Shown piece by piece: positions 61,280 through 64,000 of a stretch of DNA of 64,000 nt. The notes below the pieces were generated by a model. That model was given only the letters and a program-made list of their open reading frames with translations, had not been told where the DNA came from and did no database searches. Source of the DNA: Brevundimonas naejangsanensis (lineage in GTDB: Bacteria; Pseudomonadota; Alphaproteobacteria; Caulobacterales; Caulobacteraceae); NCBI RefSeq assembly GCF_003627995.1, contig NZ_CP032707.1:1850501-1914500 (forward strand), in the 5' to 3' direction. Positions within the stretch are counted from its first letter, which is position 1. Every line of letters begins with the position of its first letter. The position numbers and the translations under genes were made by a program.

Positions 61280-61454
61280 CCCTCTCCCGGCGGGACAGGG
61301 CTTGAGCGCACGAGAGCGAAGCGATCGTTCTTGCGCGAAAGGGTGGGGGGTTAACCTGTAAGTCGGCGTCAGCCGTCGCGCGGCGGCTTGCGCCGACGGA
61401 CGCCGGGAACCCTCATCCGGCCCTTCGGGCCACCTTCTCCCATCGGGAGAAGGG
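61280..61454. repeat. Mosaic palindrome B2
   Basis: 175 bp; opens CCCTCTCCCGGCGGGACAGGG and closes CTTCTCCCATCGGGAGAAGGG. Shares with B1 the modules CGAGAGCGAAGCGATCG, GTCGGCGTCAGCCGT, GGCTTGCGCCGACGGACGC and GGGAACCCTCATCCG. Another fragment, CACCCGGTCGCTGCGCGACC plus CCTCCCCGGGACGGGGAGG, lies just to the right at about 61477-61518. Confidence 0.75.
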
Positions 61455-61536
61455 AGGAGGATCGCCTTGCCGCCCCCACCCGGTCGCTGCGCGACCACCC
61501 TCCCCGGGACGGGGAGGGAGAGGCGTGGCGCTTCCG

Positions 61537-62460
61537 TCAGCCGATGATCTCTTCCGGGTCGATCTCATAGACCGATGAGCAGTATTCGCACGTCGCGCGG
61601 ATCTTGCCGTCGTCCTCGACCATTTCGGCGCGTTCTTCCGCCGGGAAGGACTGCAGCACCGCGGCGATCCGGTCCTTGGAGCAGCGGCAGACGGCCGACA
61701 GGGCCTTGGCGCCTTCCAGCCGCACGCCGTCCTCGTGGAACAGGCGGTACAGCAGGGTCTCGGGGCTGATGGTCGGGTCGATCAACTCGTCGTCGCCCAG
61801 GGTGGCGAACAGGGCGCGGGTGCGCTCCCACACCTCCTCGGTCGAACCGCGCGACTCGTCGCCGGCGATGACCTGGATCATGGCCCCGCCCGCGCGCCAG
61901 GACCGGCCCTGATCAGTCTCGACCTCGCCGACGGCCAGGCGCACCTTGGTCGGCACCTGCTCGGACTGGGTGAAGTAGTGCTCGGCGCACAGCGACAGGC
62001 TCTCGCCCTCGATGGGGGTCACGCCCTGGGTGCGTTCGAAGTCGGCGCCGCGATCCACCGTCATGATGAAGACGCCCTGGCCCAGCAGGGTCTGGGCGCC
62101 GGGGCGGGCGAAGCCGTCGGAGACGGCCGCGACTTCCTCGGGATCGAAACGGCAGAAGCCGCGCAGGTGGCCCGCCGTGTCGTAGTCGGCCACGACGTAG
62201 CGCACCGGGCCGTCGCCCTGGGCCTGGACGATCAGACGGCCCTCGAATTTCAGCGCCGAGCCGACGATGGCGGCCAGGACGCAGGCCTCGCCCAGCAGGG
62301 CGGCGACCGGCTCGGGATAGGCGTGGGCCGACAGGATGGCGTCCACCGTCTCGCCCAGGCGCACCAGGCGGCCGCGCACCGGCCAGCCCTCGATCTGGAA
62401 GGCGGCGGCGAGGTCGTCCGTCGGAGCGGCGGAAGGGGCGGCGGGCGCGTGATCGGTCAC
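61537..62460 (-). CDS. hslO: Redox-regulated chaperone Hsp33
   Basis: 307 residues. Hsp33 is switched on when its zinc-bound cysteines are oxidised and then holds unfolding proteins. The C-terminal redox switch is visible as CRC in SAVCRCSKDR and CEYC in IRATCEYCSSVYEI; the N-terminal core has GEACVLAAIVGSALKFEGRLIVQAQGDGPVR. Start ATG 62460. Reads leftward toward repeat B2. Confidence 0.96.
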   Translation of the reverse strand: MTDHAPAAPSAAPTDDLAAAFQIEGWPVRGRLVRLGETVDAILSAHAYPEPVAALLGEACVLAAIVGSALKFEGRLIVQAQGDGPVRYVVADYDTAGHLRGFCRFDPEEVAAVSDGFARPGAQTLLGQGVFIMTVDRGADFERTQGVTPIEGESLSLCAEHYFTQSEQVPTKVRLAVGEVETDQGRSWRAGGAMIQVIAGDESRGSTEEVWERTRALFATLGDDELIDPTISPETLLYRLFHEDGVRLEGAKALSAVCRCSKDRIAAVLQSFPAEERAEMVEDDGKIRATCEYCSSVYEIDPEEIIG

Positions 62461-62653
62461 GACTTCATCCTGAAAACGGGGGAGGGGCTTCGGAAGCCGC
62501 GCAACATAGGGAGGCGAGGCCCGCTTGATAAGGGGCGGCGTTTCAGGCTGGCGACGGGTCGCTGCGCCATGCCAAGCTTGACCGCAAATGTGGGAACCCT
62601 TTTCCGCGCAACCCGCTCCCTAGGCTCAGTTTCCGTCCCGAGAGGTCAGACCC

Positions 62654-63193
62654 ATGGATCAACAGTTCAACGTCGTGGACGAGGTCCGCAAGCACCCTGG
62701 CATCGCCGCAGGCGTCGTCGCCGTCCTGGCTGGGGTGGGGCTGGCGGCCCTGCTGCTGAACCAGCGCAGCGGCCCGACCCGCTATGAACGGCTGAAGACC
62801 CGGATGGACCCGCGGGGCTGGTTCGACGCCGAGGCCCTGCGCCACCGCTTTGACGACATCGCGCGCGGGGTGCGCCACCGCGGGGACGACGAGTCGGGTC
62901 GCGCGGCCGATCCGGGCGACTACTTCGGACTGCGAACGGGTCGGTTCGGCGCCGAGACGCGCCATCGCGCCGACGAATGGCTCCGTCGCGCCAAGCGCAA
63001 GTCGCGCAAGCCCATGCGCCGTTACGCCAGGCAGGCGCGGCGCTACGCCGAGGACGCGGGCGATTTCGCGCGGGATCACGCCAAGGAGGGCGGCGCCCTG
63101 CTGGCGATGGCCACCATCGCCGCGGCCATCGGCGCCGCGGCCCTCGACAGCCGCCGTCGCGGCGACGGATTGCGCGGCCTGGGAAAGATCTGA
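62654..63193 (+). CDS. Hypothetical membrane protein with a basic middle
   Basis: 179 residues from ATG 62654 with AGAGGT upstream. Hydrophobic helix near residues 17-35 (IAAGVVAVLAGVGLAALLL), a long Arg/Asp-rich hydrophilic centre (RRAKRKSRKPMRRYARQARRYAEDAG), then a second helix (GALLAMATIAAAIGAAAL) and basic tail. No family recognised. Ends at a good terminator. Confidence 0.7.
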   Translation: MDQQFNVVDEVRKHPGIAAGVVAVLAGVGLAALLLNQRSGPTRYERLKTRMDPRGWFDAEALRHRFDDIARGVRHRGDDESGRAADPGDYFGLRTGRFGAETRHRADEWLRRAKRKSRKPMRRYARQARRYAEDAGDFARDHAKEGGALLAMATIAAAIGAAALDSRRRGDGLRGLGKI

Positions 63194-63216
63194 GCGTTAC
63201 GGCAAAAATCATGCGG

Positions 63217-63241
63217 AAAGGGGCGCTTCGGCGTCCCTTTT
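63217..63241 (+). terminator. Intrinsic terminator with TTCG tetraloop
   Basis: 10-bp stem 63217-63226 with 63231-63240 (one G-T pair), loop TTCG, and TTTT ending at 63241. It follows the hypothetical membrane protein by 24 bases. Confidence 0.85.
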
Positions 63242-63278
63242 CATTGCTGCGAGTGCGAAGGCGGGTTAGAGCCCGCGC

Positions 63279-64000
63279 ATGATCTCGCCCATCTTCATCT
63301 TCGACTTCGATTCCACCCTGGTTCGCATCGAGACGCTGGAGGCGCTGGCCGATCTGGCGCTTCGCGACGCGCCAGACGCCGCCGAGCGCAAGGCGCGGAT
63401 CGCGGCCCTGACCGACGACGCCATGAACGGCCGCATCGACTTCGGTTCGGCCCTGAAGCAGAGGCTGGACCTGCTGGCGCTGCGCCGCGAGCACGTGGAG
63501 GCCTTGGCCGACCGCATCCTGGACGAGGCGACCGTGTCGGTCCGCCGCAACGTCGACTTCTTCCAGCGCGACGCCGAGCGCATCTACATCATGTCCGGCG
63601 GCTTCCGCGAGGTGATCGCCCCCCTGGCCGAGCGGCTGGGCGTGGCGGCCGACCATGTGCTGGCCAACGACCTGATCTATGACGACGAAGGCCGGGTGAC
63701 GGGCGTGGATGAGGCCAACCCCCTGTCGCGCGACAACGGCAAGCCCGAGGTCATCAAGGCCCTGAACCTGGCCGAGACGCTGGGCGGCCCGGTGGTCATG
63801 GTCGGCGACGGCTGGACCGACGCCGAGGTCAAGCTGAAGGGCGCGGCCGACCGCTTCTACGCCTTCACCGAGATCGAACGCCGCCCCAAGGTGATGGAGG
63901 TCGCCGACGCGATCGCCGCCTCCCTGGACGAGGTGCTGCACGCCGAGGGCGTGGCCGGGCGCTGGTCCTATCCGCGCAACCGCATCCGCATGCTGCTGCT
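63279..64000 (+). CDS. HAD-IB phosphatase (SerB-like), probably N-terminal part of a SerB-SerA fusion; runs off the window
   Basis: 240 codons from ATG 63279, still open at the window edge. HAD motifs are intact: nucleophile FDFDSTLV, motif II MSGGF, and GDGWTDAEVK; the cap is short. This is the phosphoserine-phosphatase type of the HAD family. After about 220 residues the sequence GRWSYPRNRIRMLLL resembles the beginning of D-3-phosphoglycerate dehydrogenase (E. coli SerA has DKIKFLLVEGVH), so a fused serine-biosynthesis enzyme is likely. The fusion is inference because the downstream domain lies outside. Confidence 0.75.
   Translation, partial: MISPIFIFDFDSTLVRIETLEALADLALRDAPDAAERKARIAALTDDAMNGRIDFGSALKQRLDLLALRREHVEALADRILDEATVSVRRNVDFFQRDAERIYIMSGGFREVIAPLAERLGVAADHVLANDLIYDDEGRVTGVDEANPLSRDNGKPEVIKALNLAETLGGPVVMVGDGWTDAEVKLKGAADRFYAFTEIERRPKVMEVADAIAASLDEVLHAEGVAGRWSYPRNRIRMLL

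Overview
The window is high-GC, densely coded alphaproteobacterial chromosome, most consistent with the Caulobacteraceae and probably Brevundimonas. This rests on gene content and order: a GapR-type DUF2312 gene a few kb from a TacA-like sigma-54 response regulator, a split pntAA-pntAB-pntB transhydrogenase, the phoR-pstC-pstA-pstB-phoU-phoB order, an ScfR-type regulator divergent from aceA, and many short intergenic palindromes typical of Caulobacterales. No rRNA, tRNA, CRISPR array, prophage or complete insertion sequence was seen. Species assignment is inference.

Layout. 1-8.6 kb: 3' end of purD, a lipoprotein L,D-transpeptidase-like gene and an exported amidohydrolase, then a leftward lipid A/Kdo cluster (msbA, a DUF374 acyltransferase, waaA, lpxK) joined by 4-base or near overlaps, with a Cys-phosphatase-fold gene divergent from msbA. 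8.6-13.8 kb: leftward M14 peptidase, MAPEG, pmbA, cysQ, DUF4170 and two tiny overlapping membrane-protein genes. 13.8-24.7 kb: chemoreceptor, ubiD, small XRE regulator, aldo/keto reductase, alpha/beta hydrolase, gamma-glutamyltransferase, exbD, folE and cysS. 24.7-32 kb: lytic transglycosylase, zinc-free L36 (ykgO type), gapR with an unusual basic repeat protein, a lower-GC islet of small hypothetical genes with hairpin repeats, a DUF805 gene broken by one amber codon, an S33 hydrolase and tacA. 32-44 kb: DUF4153 membrane protein, oligoendopeptidase F, serine hydrolase, cytochrome oxidase subunit IV, then the pnt operon with a DUF559 endonuclease gene wedged between pntAA and pntAB. 42-52 kb: cupin, lipoprotein amidohydrolase, HdeD, WYL regulator, M1-like lipoprotein, tandem Usp, ScfR-like regulator and aceA. 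52-61.3 kb: a hybrid MHYT-PAS histidine kinase split by a one-base frameshift, then the phosphate regulon. 61.5-64 kb: hslO, a small membrane protein, and the start of a HAD phosphatase that appears to run into a SerA-like domain.

How the parts fit. The msbA-waaA-lpxK block builds and flips lipid A-Kdo. The pnt genes couple the proton gradient to NADPH supply. AceA with its divergent regulator opens the glyoxylate shunt for growth on C2 units and fatty acids. PhoR/PhoB and Pst/PhoU sense and import phosphate, although no pstS is present here. TacA and GapR are cell-cycle and nucleoid regulators in Caulobacter.

Most worth a second look: the DUF559 gene whose N-terminus is translated palindromic repeat and which sits exactly at an operon junction; the homopolymer frameshift in the hybrid kinase; the amber stop in the DUF805 gene; a perfect 13-bp inverted repeat between the ScfR-like gene and aceA; the gapR locus with its direct repeats and basic repeat protein; a plus-strand intrinsic terminator lying inside lpxK; and the probable SerB-SerA fusion at the right edge.
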